Source: Camelimonas abortus (GTDB taxonomy: Bacteria; Pseudomonadota; Alphaproteobacteria; Rhizobiales; Beijerinckiaceae). From it: a stretch of DNA of 64,000 bases. Position 1 is the first letter of the stretch. Every line of letters begins with the position of its first letter. The notes under the pieces were generated by a model. The model did no database searches. It was given only the letters and a program-made list of their open reading frames with translations, and was not told where the DNA came from. Made by a program: the position numbers and the translations under genes. Shown here one piece after another: positions 44,933 to 53,793 of this stretch. The stretch lies in NCBI RefSeq assembly GCF_042647165.1, contig NZ_JBHRUV010000022.1; one strand, written 5' to 3'.

Positions 44933-45718
44933 TCAGCCGACGTCCAGCGTCACCTCGAGCGGGGCATGGTCCGAGGGCTTCTCCCATGCGCGGACGTCGC
45001 GGCGGATGGCGACGCCGCGCAGCCGGTCAGCCGCCCGCGGCGACAGCAGCGCATGATCGATGCGTATGCCGAAATCGCGCTGGAAGGCCCCGGCCTGGTA
45101 ATCCCAGAAAGTATAGAGCCCGCCGGCGTCGGTGCAGGCGCGCAGGGCGTCGGTGTAGCCGAGATTGAGGATGGCCCGGAACGCCGCGCGGCTTTCCGGC
45201 TGGTAGAGGGCGTCGCCGGTCCACGCGGCCGGATCGCTGGCGTCGCGCGGTTCGGGAATGACGTTGTAGTCGCCGGCGAAGACGGCGATTTCCTCCTCCG
45301 CCAGCCGCGCCGCCATGTGGGCGCGCAACCGCTCCATCCACGCCAGCTTGTAGGCGAACTTCTCCGTGGCCACCGGATTGCCGTTGGGCAGGTAGATGGA
45401 GGCGACGCGCACGGCGCCGCCGCCTGCGGAGATCACCGCCTCGATGTAGCGCGCCTGCAGGTCGCCGTCGTCGCCGGGCAGGCCGCGCCGGACGTCCTCC
45501 AGCGGCAGGCGCGACAGCAGGGCCACGCCGTTGAAGGTTTTCTGCCCGTGCACGGCGACATTGTAGCCGAGCGCCTCAATGGCGGCGGCGGGAAAGGCCT
45601 CGTCTGTGCACTTGATTTCCTGCAGGCAGACGACGTCCGGCGCCGACTCGCGCAGGAAGGTCTCCAGATGCGCGAGGCGCTGGCGCGCCGAGTTCACGTT
45701 CCAGGTGACGATTTTCAT
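44933..45718 (-). CDS. xthA: Exodeoxyribonuclease III
   Basis: This 261-residue AP endonuclease and 3'-5' exonuclease works in base-excision repair. The endonuclease/exonuclease/phosphatase fold is complete: MKIVTWNVNSARQRL at the start (N7 region), LQEIKC with the metal-binding Glu, NGVALLSR, the YLPNG segment, AGDYNVIP with catalytic Asp and Asn, R-I-D-H-A-L-L-S and the final S-D-H-A-P-L-E-V. The TWNVNSxR signature indicates the ExoIII subfamily. ATG 45718 starts exactly at the conserved domain. It converges with the exoR-like gene and diverges from the transglycosylase gene. Confidence 0.95.
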   Translation of the reverse strand: MKIVTWNVNSARQRLAHLETFLRESAPDVVCLQEIKCTDEAFPAAAIEALGYNVAVHGQKTFNGVALLSRLPLEDVRRGLPGDDGDLQARYIEAVISAGGGAVRVASIYLPNGNPVATEKFAYKLAWMERLRAHMAARLAEEEIAVFAGDYNVIPEPRDASDPAAWTGDALYQPESRAAFRAILNLGYTDALRACTDAGGLYTFWDYQAGAFQRDFGIRIDHALLSPRAADRLRGVAIRRDVRAWEKPSDHAPLEVTLDVG

Positions 45719-45879
45719 GAGCGGCTGACCCGTATCCGTCCTTGGCGCGGCGCGGAGGACGGGAGTCGTCTTCCGCGCGCCCCTGTATACGGCGCCGCAG
45801 CCGCGAAGTCTTGCGCCGCCGCCGGCGGAACGCCGTCCCGCCGCAGCCGCGCGGCGGGCCATGCGCAAACATTCGCAGG

Positions 45880-46009
45880 TCATGTCTGATATCATAAAAA
45901 TAATTTAATGTATCGTCATAATATCGACACATGAATATATAGCATTACGCCATCGCTTCATGAATAGTTTAATTATTGTTATGTTATTAATGTGCGCGGC
46001 AGTTTCGTC
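45880..46009. promoter_or_regulatory. AT-rich promoter region between xthA and the transglycosylase gene
   Basis: About 130 bp with far more A and T than any other part of the window. It contains ATGTATCG (45908-45915) and CGACACAT (45925-45932), an inverted repeat with one mismatch, plus several TATAAT-like hexamers on both strands (for example CATAAT at 45917-45922). It should drive the transglycosylase gene and possibly xthA. Confidence 0.5.
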
Positions 46010-47041
46010 ATGATAAAGATCAGGACTTTCGCCAGATCCGGATGCGCGTGCGCGCTTGCGGCGTTTCTGACCGGCGGCGTCGTGGTCGCGGCGCGCGAGG
46101 CGACGCCCCTGTCGACGCTCCAGCCGCCGGGCGCCGCGCCGGCCCCGCCGCTGGTCGTGCTGCGCGAATGCAAGGCGCCGCCGGTGATTTCCGCCGGCCA
46201 GGTAAAAGTGCCGGCCAACGTCGCCCGGAGCCTGGCGCGGGCCAGCGACAACAGCGGCGTGGACCTGCGGCTGCTGATCGGCGTGGCCAGGCGGGAGTCC
46301 GGCTTCCGGCCCGACGCCCGCGCGAAAACCTCGAGCGCAGCCGGACTGTTCCAGTTCATTGACAGCACCTGGCTGCGGGCCGTGCGCGATTACGGCGCCA
46401 GCCACGGGCTGGCGAAGGAGGCGGCGATGATCGACGCCGGCGGCGAGGTGGCGGATCCGGCCGCGCGCAGGGAAATCCTCGCGCTTCGCGACAATCCGGA
46501 CATCGCCGCCGCAATCGCCGCCGACATGCTGCGCGACGACGCCCGCAAGCTGCAGGCGAGACTCGACCGCAACCTGACCGACGCCGACATCTACGCCACC
46601 CACTTTCTCGGCGTCACCAAGGCCAGCCATCTGGCCCAGCTGGTGGCGACGAAACCGGCCGCCGCCGCGGCCCCGGCCTTTCCGGCGGCCGCCCGCGCCA
46701 ACCGTTCGATTTTCTACCGGCGGAGCGGCCGCAGGAGCCGCAGCCGCACGATCCGCGCCGTGTATGACAGCCTCGCCCTGCCATATGCGGCGGAGACCGA
46801 CGCGGTGGCGCGCCAGGTGCGGCGGCTGTTAGGCGGCGCCCTGAAGCCGGACATGCAGTTCGTCGGCGTCTCCGGCCCGCCGGCGACCGGCGCCGACGCC
46901 GGCCCGAAGACGCCGCCGGTGGCGACGAAGCCAGCCGTGCGGCGCGCGCTCCGGCGCCGGGCGGCCGCCAGCAGGACCGCGGCGCACGCCCGGGCCCGGC
47001 GCGCCAGGGGCGGCCACGTCCACGGCCGCGCGCGGAGGTGA
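46010..47041 (+). CDS. SLT-domain lytic transglycosylase with basic C-terminal tail
   Basis: This enzyme would cleave peptidoglycan glycan strands. The 343-residue protein begins with a signal-like segment (hydrophobic residues about 11-28) and has the goose-lysozyme/SLT core at about 65-215: L-L-I-G-V-A-R-R-E-S-G-F with the presumed catalytic E96, then SSAAGLFQFIDSTWLRAVRDYG, and YATHFLGV. The C-terminal 60 or so residues are extremely basic (RRALRRRAAAS and similar), unlike the catalytic part, and may bind acidic polymers or anchor the protein. ATG 46010 was preferred over GTG 45992 because it starts directly before the signal peptide. Confidence 0.82.
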   Translation: MIKIRTFARSGCACALAAFLTGGVVVAAREATPLSTLQPPGAAPAPPLVVLRECKAPPVISAGQVKVPANVARSLARASDNSGVDLRLLIGVARRESGFRPDARAKTSSAAGLFQFIDSTWLRAVRDYGASHGLAKEAAMIDAGGEVADPAARREILALRDNPDIAAAIAADMLRDDARKLQARLDRNLTDADIYATHFLGVTKASHLAQLVATKPAAAAAPAFPAAARANRSIFYRRSGRRSRSRTIRAVYDSLALPYAAETDAVARQVRRLLGGALKPDMQFVGVSGPPATGADAGPKTPPVATKPAVRRALRRRAAASRTAAHARARRARGGHVHGRARR

Positions 47042-47371
47042 CCGCCGCGGCGCGCGCAGCCGTCCCCATGTCTCCCGCCGGGAAACGTTGCGCCGCGGCC
47101 GGCTTTCGGCCCGGCGCGCTTTTCGCGCGGCCCGCGGCCGGCGGCGGGACGTCATGACGTCGCCGGAGCCGGCAGGTCCTTCTGCTTCCGCTGCGCCGGA
47201 ACGCGTCACGAAACGCGCGCCGGCGCGGAAGCGGGGACGGGAGCTGCAGCCGGGCGCGGGCCCGGCGGCGATTGTCTGGGGAAGATGCGCCCTTCGCGCC
47301 GAAACAGCGGGCGTGACGGTTGACCGGGCGGGCGCCAGCGCCTATCACACGCCGCATCACACGTGCTGTGA
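47042..47371. other. Intergenic region before tRNA-Lys
   Basis: 330 bp of very GC-rich DNA without a recognisable gene. The last 60 bases before the tRNA are AT-richer and probably carry its promoter. Confidence 0.35.
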
Positions 47372-47447
47372 GAGCGCGTAGCTCAGCCGGTAGAGCAACT
47401 GACTTTTAATCAGTAGGTCCAGGGTTCGAATCCCTGCGCGCTCACCA
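47372..47447 (+). tRNA. tRNA-Lys (anticodon TTT)
   Basis: A 76-nt cloverleaf with acceptor GAGCGCG/CGCGCTC, anticodon loop CTTTTAA (TTT), T-arm GGTTCGAATCC and encoded CCA (47445-47447). Confidence 0.97.
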
Positions 47448-48000
47448 CGTCCGGGGCGACTGCCCGCCTGACGACGCCGCGGCCGCCGGCAGCCCGGATC
47501 CAGCAAGCCCGTTCCCGCACACAATGCCGTACGGCCGCCCGGCCCGTTGCATCGCCGGGCCGCTCACGGTCCCGCAGCGCGCCGGCGCCGGAAGGCGGCC
47601 GCCGCTCCGGCGTTACAGCCGCCAGGGCGCGTCGCTGGCTGTCGCTCACGCCAGGGCGCCGCCTGCGGCGCGCACGGCGGGGGCGGAGCGCAAGCCGGCG
47701 CCGCGCCGTCCGGCGGAGGGGCCTGGCCAGGCGGCGGGACTGTCGCCCTGGGGGGCTGCGGCGGCAGGCGGCGCTCCCGCCGCCACGCGCGGCGCCCGGG
47801 CCGCGGCCCGGGGCCGTGAGCGCCAGCCGCATGTTACGCGCCCCGCGGTCATCGAGGCCGTTGCGGCCGGGACTGATGCGGCGGGTAAGGGCGCCGGCGC
47901 CGGCCCGCGGCTCTGCCGGCCGCAGCGGACATGGTCGCGCTCGCGCATGAGCCGGGCGAGCCCGGAAATGCTGGCTGCGCGGGACCAGGACGGCGCGGGC
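47448..48000. other. Intergenic region between tRNA-Lys and opgH
   Basis: 553 bp with no convincing gene. It is extremely GC-rich with Arg/Ala-rich open frames on both strands. I see no attachment-site duplication of the tRNA 3' end. Confidence 0.4.
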
Positions 48001-50196
48001 TCAGGCGGCTTTCAGGCTGGCGAGACGTTCGAGCAGGGCCGGATCATTCAGTACGGCGAGACGCTCGCGCGGCGTGAGCCAGCTGCGCGCGTCGGCGAGC
48101 GTTTCGGCGTCGGCCAGCTTGGCCGAAGCTAGCACGTGCTCCGGATCGATCTGGCCGCGCCGGCGCGGCGTCGCCGGCGGCAGCATGGCGCAGTGAGCGC
48201 GCCGCAAGGCCGCGTCGCGCCGCATCACCTCCAGCGCGTCCTCGCCGTCATGGCCAAGCGCGGCGAATTCCTCATGCAGGGCGTTGGCGCGGGCGGCCAC
48301 CAGCGGCGGCGCGGTCTCCTCCGGGGTGAGCAGCAGGCCGAGGCGCTTCAGCGCCAGGCCGATGGACTTCCTGCCGCTCATCCACGAGATCGGAATGGCC
48401 AGCACCAGGCCGAGGATGGTGGGCGACATCCACAGCGCCAGCGAGGTGGCGATCAGGAAGGCGGCGACGCCGGTCACCACGCCCAGCGCCATGTGGCTCC
48501 AGTGGCGGCGGACGATGTCGCGGAAGGCGATGGAGCCGTCGTCGCGCCGCTGCGGATTCCAGCCGGTGTCGCGGCCCAGCAGGATCTGCGCCACCGCGCC
48601 GGACTGGATCACCATCATGATCGGCGCGAGCAGGGCGGACATCACCGTCTCGAACAGGGTGGAGAGCAGGATGCGGACGGTTCCGCCGCACCCCCGCCGC
48701 GTCGGGCCGTCCAGCAGCGCGAGGATCAGGCCAAACAGCTTCGGCGCCAGCAGGATGGCCATGGTCAGGAAGAACAGCGCCAGCGCCCGCTCCGGATCAA
48801 ACCGCGGCCAGGCCGGAAACAGCGAAAACTCCTGGGTGAAATATTCCGGCCGCACGTAGCGGCTCTGCAGCACCAGCACGATGCCGATCACCAGCTGCAT
48901 CAGCCACAGCGGCGAGGCGAGGTACGAGAAAATGCCGGTGGCGAAATGCTGGCGGGTGGCGAGGCGCAGCCCCGCCGCGCCGATGACGCGCAGGTGCTGC
49001 AGGTTGCCCTGGCACCAGCGCCGGTCGCGGGTGGCCAGGTCGATCAGCGAGGGCGGGCTTTCCTCATAGCTGCCCGGCAGGTCAGGCAGCATGTACACCG
49101 TCCAGCCCGCGCGCCGGATCAGCGCCGCCTCGACGAAGTCGTGGCTGAGGATGTGGCCGCCGAACGGCGGCCTGCCCGAGAGGTCAGGCAGCCCGCAATG
49201 GGCGGCGAACGCCTTCGTGCGGATGATGGCGTTGTGGCCCCAGTAATTGCCGTCCCTGCCCATCCACACGGCGAGGCCGGTGGCGATCACCGGCCCGTAC
49301 ACCCGGGCGGCGAACTGCTGCAGGCGGGCGAACAGCGTGTTGCGGTTGATGATCAGCGGCAGCGACTGGATGATGCCGGCGTCGGGATCAGCCTCCATGG
49401 CGGCGGCGAGGCGCACCACGCATTCGCCGCTCATCACGCTGTCGGCGTCCAGCACCAGCATGTGGTCATAGGCGCCGCCCCAGCGCGTGACGAAGTCGGC
49501 GATGTTGCCGGCCTTGCGGTGGGCGTTCTTCTGGCGGCGGCGGTAGTAGACGCGCGCGTCCGGCCCCAGCCGCTCGCGCAGCGCCAGAAAGGCGCGCTCC
49601 TCCGCCACCCAGGCGTCCGGACTGGTGGAATCGGAGAGGATGAAATAGTCGAAGGCGTCGCCGAAGCCGGTGGCCTCGATGCTCTCGCGCATGGCGCACA
49701 GCGCGCCGAAAGTGCGCGCCGTCTCCTCATTGTACACCGGCATCACCACGGCGGTGCGGCTGCGCAGCCGCTGCGGGGGCGCCGGCGGCAGGCGCCGCCA
49801 CAGCATGGCGATGAAGCCGACGACCGCGCTGGTGAAGGCGAGGGCGATCCAGGAGAAGTTGATGGTGAACAGCGCCAGCAGCGCCCACTGCAGCCAGGTG
49901 GTGCGGCTGACCGACACCACCTCATACATCTCGTACGCGCCATAGGCGGTGAGGGCGAAGGCGCCGCCGAACACCGCCACGCGCGCGATCCAGCCCCGGA
50001 ACCCCGGGCTGTCCGGGCCGGCGGGCCGGCGCCGGTCGCGACGGCTCCAGCGGCGCAGGGACTGGACCGGCATCTCCAGCGGATGCTCCGGCGGCATGGC
50101 CTGGGGGAGACGTGTGGCGTCCATCGGCTCGCTCCTCCGGGGGCCGGCCCCGGCCGCGGCGTCCGCGTCGGTCACGCGGTCCATCGGTACAACCAT
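48001..50196 (-). CDS. opgH: Glucans biosynthesis glucosyltransferase H
   Basis: This inner-membrane enzyme polymerises the linear backbone of osmoregulated periplasmic glucans (also called mdoH). The 731-residue protein has two early membrane helices (about 75-130), a cytoplasmic GT2 domain with TAVVMPVYNEE, FILSDST, the metal-binding MLVLDADSVM and the product motif RRWCQGN (together the D, D, D, QxxRW-type set), then five or six further helices and a C-terminal region. It overlaps the end of opgG by 25 bases, so the two are translationally coupled. The ATG at 50196 gives the overlap; ATG 50184 is also possible. Confidence 0.93.
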   Translation of the reverse strand: MVVPMDRVTDADAAAGAGPRRSEPMDATRLPQAMPPEHPLEMPVQSLRRWSRRDRRRPAGPDSPGFRGWIARVAVFGGAFALTAYGAYEMYEVVSVSRTTWLQWALLALFTINFSWIALAFTSAVVGFIAMLWRRLPPAPPQRLRSRTAVVMPVYNEETARTFGALCAMRESIEATGFGDAFDYFILSDSTSPDAWVAEERAFLALRERLGPDARVYYRRRQKNAHRKAGNIADFVTRWGGAYDHMLVLDADSVMSGECVVRLAAAMEADPDAGIIQSLPLIINRNTLFARLQQFAARVYGPVIATGLAVWMGRDGNYWGHNAIIRTKAFAAHCGLPDLSGRPPFGGHILSHDFVEAALIRRAGWTVYMLPDLPGSYEESPPSLIDLATRDRRWCQGNLQHLRVIGAAGLRLATRQHFATGIFSYLASPLWLMQLVIGIVLVLQSRYVRPEYFTQEFSLFPAWPRFDPERALALFFLTMAILLAPKLFGLILALLDGPTRRGCGGTVRILLSTLFETVMSALLAPIMMVIQSGAVAQILLGRDTGWNPQRRDDGSIAFRDIVRRHWSHMALGVVTGVAAFLIATSLALWMSPTILGLVLAIPISWMSGRKSIGLALKRLGLLLTPEETAPPLVAARANALHEEFAALGHDGEDALEVMRRDAALRRAHCAMLPPATPRRRGQIDPEHVLASAKLADAETLADARSWLTPRERLAVLNDPALLERLASLKAA

Positions 50197-51710
50197 GTTT
50201 CGCTGACAGGCTTGCCGGCCGCCTCAAGCGCCAGGCGCAGCTCGCACAGCTGCGAGTCGCCCGGGTCGAGCTCGAACGCCACCCGCGCCGCGCGCCGTTC
50301 CGGATAGGGCCACAGGCGCATTTCGGAGATGACGCCGCCGTTGGCGGCCGAGAGCGACGGCTGCAGCGCCGCCACCACGCCGGGGTCCGCCAGCGCCGCG
50401 CCGGTGAACTCCACGAGGAAACGGCGGCGGCGGCCGCTGCGGCCGCGCCCGGTCCGGGTCAGGATCACCCGCGCCAGCTCCGGCGGATCGGGGATCTGCC
50501 AGCACCAGTACTGGCGGTAGGCGAAATTGACCTCGGCGCCGGCGGCCAGCGGCGCCCTGGGCCGCCAGTAGGCGAGGATGTTGTCGTTGATGTCGGATTC
50601 GGTGGGAATCTCGATCAGCTGCACCTGGCCCTCGCCCCAGTCGCCGAGCGGCTCGACCCACACGCTCGGGCGCCGGTCGAAGCGCTGGCTGTCGTCCTGG
50701 AAGGCGGCGAAGGCGCGCTCGCGCTGCAGCAGGCCGAAGCCCCGGGGGCTGGAGTCGACGAAGGCGGAGATCTGCAGCTGCTGCGGATTGGTCACCGGCC
50801 GCCACAGCCATTCGCCGCGGCCGTTGCGCATCTGCAGGCCGTTGACCTCAAACACTGCGGCGCGCACGTCGTCGACGTTGCGCCGGCCTGCGGCGCCGAA
50901 CAGATAGGTGGCCGCGTGGCCGCCCCAGCCGATGTGATCGATGGCGGCGCGGGTGAACAGCGTCACCTCGACGTCGATGATGGTCATGTCGCCCGGACGC
51001 ACGGTGAAATGGGCCGCGGCGGCCAGGCTCTCGGAATCGAGCAGGGCGTGAAGGGTGAGCACGTCCGCGCCCGGCGGCGGCTGCTCGATCCAGAAGGCGC
51101 GGAACGCCGGGATCTCTTCGCCGCGCATCTCGCCCGGGCGCAGGGTCAGGGTGCGGGCCGTCGCCCCCATGTTCTGGCCGCGGGCGATGGCCCGGTAGAA
51201 GGTCGCGCCCTGGAAAATCGCCATCTGCGCCGGCCGGTCCAGCCCCGCGAAAATGCGGAAGCCGGAGAAGCCGGCGTCGCCCGGCGGAGGGGGCGGCAGT
51301 CCGCCGAAGTCATGGCTGGCCGGGTTGAACGTCAGCCGCCGGGCCCGGCCGTCCGCCACGACGTAAATCTCGACGCGGTCGCGAAACAGCGCTCCGCGCG
51401 GCAGCGGCTCGATGACGAAGCCGCGGCGCTCGCCGTCCCACAGCAGCGCCTCGGGCCGGGCGCGCACGCCGACATATTGCTCATAGGTGAGGCCGGCGAG
51501 CTCCTCGGGCAGGTCGCCGCCGGCCCGCGCGAACGGGCGCTGCGCCAGCCGCCTGGCCATGTCGACCACCATCTCGGGCGCAAAGGGCGTTTCAGCCGCC
51601 TCGCCGCCCCCGGCCGCGGGCTGGCTCCCGGCCCGCGCCAGCCCGGCGCCCGCCGCCAGCGCCGCGACGGCGCCGGACCACATCAGCTGTCTGCGATTGA
51701 TCATCTTCAT
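50172..51710 (-). CDS. opgG: Glucans biosynthesis protein G (OpgG/OpgD family)
   Basis: This periplasmic protein of 512 residues works with OpgH on glucan branching and release (also called mdoG). The signal region has NRRQLMW before a hydrophobic stretch (about 11-28), so export could be by Tat, as for OpgD, or by Sec. The mature part has the family blocks YEQYVGVRARPEALLW, GYGFFRIF-like FSGFRIFAGLDRP, FLGATFYR-like FQGATFYRAIARGQNMGATARTL, SFTEIPAFRAFWIEQP-like EEIPAFRAFWIEQPP, and the C-terminal NDNILAYWRPRAPL and FAYRQYWCW. ATG 51710 lies downstream of a candidate sigma-70 promoter. It is the first gene of the opgGH operon. Confidence 0.92.
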   Translation of the reverse strand: MKMINRRQLMWSGAVAALAAGAGLARAGSQPAAGGGEAAETPFAPEMVVDMARRLAQRPFARAGGDLPEELAGLTYEQYVGVRARPEALLWDGERRGFVIEPLPRGALFRDRVEIYVVADGRARRLTFNPASHDFGGLPPPPPGDAGFSGFRIFAGLDRPAQMAIFQGATFYRAIARGQNMGATARTLTLRPGEMRGEEIPAFRAFWIEQPPPGADVLTLHALLDSESLAAAAHFTVRPGDMTIIDVEVTLFTRAAIDHIGWGGHAATYLFGAAGRRNVDDVRAAVFEVNGLQMRNGRGEWLWRPVTNPQQLQISAFVDSSPRGFGLLQRERAFAAFQDDSQRFDRRPSVWVEPLGDWGEGQVQLIEIPTESDINDNILAYWRPRAPLAAGAEVNFAYRQYWCWQIPDPPELARVILTRTGRGRSGRRRRFLVEFTGAALADPGVVAALQPSLSAANGGVISEMRLWPYPERRAARVAFELDPGDSQLCELRLALEAAGKPVSETWLYRWTA

Positions 51711-52110
51711 CAGGAACCAGCGAAAGGGGCGGCGGCGCCCAAGGTCAGGCGTTCCGGGGAATTATGGCCTTTCAACAGCATCTTGCAATGCAGGCCGGCG
51801 GCGGCGCCGGCCGGCGGTTCGCCTGCGGCGGACCTTGGCGGCAAAAACGGCGGTTTCAAGACTGGAAGCCGGGAAATCCTCCGGAAAATCTGGCGCTCCA
51901 GCAGTGTCACAGCCATGCGCCGGAAGGAAGTCCTCCAACGGCGCAGGCGAAGGGATATTTGCGCCGCGCAGGACGGAGCAGCGCCTGAGGCGGCCGCGCA
52001 ATTCTCCTGAAAGGAATCATCGGTTAATACAGGCCCGGTTCAAGCAGCGATCCGGCGGGCGGCGCGAACGACCGGCGACCCGTATCCGGCCGGGCGGGAG
52101 CACGAGTTTC
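51711..52110. other. Divergent intergenic region, opgG and glmU
   Basis: 400 bp that hold the opgG promoter (annotated separately) and must hold that of glmU. The AT-richer part 52005-52035 (with TAATAC at 52025-52030) is the best glmU candidate, but a matching -35 is not evident. No gene is seen. Confidence 0.4.
51761..51788 (-). promoter_or_regulatory. Candidate promoter of opgGH
   Basis: On the minus strand TTGCAA (51788-51783), a 16-base spacer and CATAAT (51766-51761) match sigma-70-type hexamers at 4 of 6 and 5 of 6. Transcription would begin near 51754, leaving a leader of about 44 bases before the opgG ATG. Confidence 0.5.
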
Positions 52111-53499
52111 ATGACCGCAGACATTCCGCAGACGGCGCCGTTCCGCGCCATCGTGCTGGCGGCGGGCGAGGGCACGCGCATGCTGTCGGCCACGCCCAAG
52201 GTGCTGCACCGCATCGCCGGCCGGCCGATGGTGTCCCACGTGCTCGCAGCCCTGCAGGGCGCCGGCGCCCGGGATATCGCGGTGGTGGTGGGGCCGGACC
52301 GCGCCGACGTGGCCGCCGAAGCGGCGAAAACCGCGCCAGGCGCCGTCATCGTCGAGCAGCGCGAGCGCCGCGGCACCGCCCACGCCGTGCTGGCGGCGCG
52401 TGAATGGATCGCCGCCGGCGACGGCGACCTGCTGGTCGCCTTCGGCGACACGCCGCTGGTCACGCCGGCGACGCTGGCCAGGCTGCGCGGCCTCATCGCC
52501 GGCGACGTCGCCGTGGCTGTCCTTGGCTTTGAAGCCGCCAATCCCGCCGGCTACGGCCGCCTGCTGATGGAGGGCGAGGCGCTGGTCGCCATCCGTGAGG
52601 AAAAGGACGCCAGCGCCGCCGAGCGCGCCGTACGGCTGTGCAACGCCGGGCTGATGGCGCTCTCCGGCGCCCGCGCGCTGCAGATTCTGGAGCGCATCCA
52701 GCCCAACAACGCCAGCGGCGAGCACTATCTCACCGACGCCGTGGCGATCGCCCGCGAACTCGGCCTCGCCGCCGCCGTGGCCACGGCGGCGGAGGGCGAG
52801 GTGATGGGCGTCAATGACCGCACGCAGCTGGCGGCGGCGGAGGCGGAGATCCAGCGCCGGCTTCGCCGCGCCGCCATGCTCGGCGGCGTCACCCTGCAGG
52901 ATCCGGATTCGGTCTATTTCAGCGCCGACACCCGCCTTGGCCGCGACGTGCTGGTGGAGCCGCACGTGGTGTTCGGCCCCGGCGTCACGGTGGAGGACGG
53001 GGCGGTGATCCGCGCCTTCTCGCATCTGGAGGGCGCGGTGGTGCGCGGCGGCGCGGAGATCGGCCCCTTCGCCCGGCTGCGTCCCGGCGCCGACATTGGC
53101 GTTGCGGCGAAGATCGGCAATTTCGTCGAGGTGAAGAACACCCGGGTCGACGCCGGCGCCAAGGCCAACCATCTGGCCTATCTCGGCGACGGCGAGGTGG
53201 GCGCGGGGGCCAATATCGGCGCCGGCACGATCTTCTGTAACTATGACGGTTTCGGCAAGGCGAAGACCACGGTCGGGGCGGGGGCGTTCATCGGCTCCAA
53301 CTCATCCCTGGTGGCGCCGGTGACGGTCGGCGAGGGCGCCTATGTCGGCACCGGCTCGGTGGTGACCGAAGACGTCGCCCCCGACGCGCTGGCGCTGGCC
53401 CGCGCCCGCCAGGTCGCGAAGCCAGGCTGGGCGGCGGCGTTCCGCGAGAAGAACGCCCATCGCAAGAAGAAACAGGCGGCGGAGCGCGGCCGCCCGTGA
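52111..53499 (+). CDS. glmU: Bifunctional GlmU (uridyltransferase / glucosamine-1-P acetyltransferase)
   Basis: This enzyme makes UDP-GlcNAc, the precursor of peptidoglycan and lipid A. The 462-residue protein has both halves: the N-terminal nucleotidyltransferase (IVLAAGEGTRMLSATPKVLHRIAG, residues 10-33; FGDTPLVT; NAGLMAL; HYLTDAV) and a C-terminal left-handed beta-helix of hexapeptide repeats (about 255-440) with GPFARLRPGADIG, KIGNFVEVKNTR, KANHLAYLGDGEVG and NIGAGTIFCNYDG. The ATG at 52111 starts nine residues before the conserved core. It is followed on the same strand by glmS, the earlier step of the same pathway, 294 bases on. Confidence 0.97.
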   Translation: MTADIPQTAPFRAIVLAAGEGTRMLSATPKVLHRIAGRPMVSHVLAALQGAGARDIAVVVGPDRADVAAEAAKTAPGAVIVEQRERRGTAHAVLAAREWIAAGDGDLLVAFGDTPLVTPATLARLRGLIAGDVAVAVLGFEAANPAGYGRLLMEGEALVAIREEKDASAAERAVRLCNAGLMALSGARALQILERIQPNNASGEHYLTDAVAIARELGLAAAVATAAEGEVMGVNDRTQLAAAEAEIQRRLRRAAMLGGVTLQDPDSVYFSADTRLGRDVLVEPHVVFGPGVTVEDGAVIRAFSHLEGAVVRGGAEIGPFARLRPGADIGVAAKIGNFVEVKNTRVDAGAKANHLAYLGDGEVGAGANIGAGTIFCNYDGFGKAKTTVGAGAFIGSNSSLVAPVTVGEGAYVGTGSVVTEDVAPDALALARARQVAKPGWAAAFREKNAHRKKKQAAERGRP

Positions 53500-53793
53500 C
53501 GGGGGCAGCGACGGCGGCCAGCGACCGGCCGCCGCCGCAGGAGGCCGAGGCGCGGCGCCGGTTTGCGCCGGGCGGCCGCCGCGACGGAGGGGCGCGCCGC
53601 AGCGCGGGCCCGGCCGTCACAATCCGTCAGGTTATTTGATTTGTTTCCTTGCGGACGCTGCGGCTAACAGGATCACGGCGCGCAGGGGCGCGCGCTGCGC
53701 CCGCGGACGCGCGCCCGGCATCCTGCAGCCAGCCTTCGCCGGCGCATGTGGCTGCCGGCGCCAGGCGGCGCAATAACAACGGACTGGGACAGC

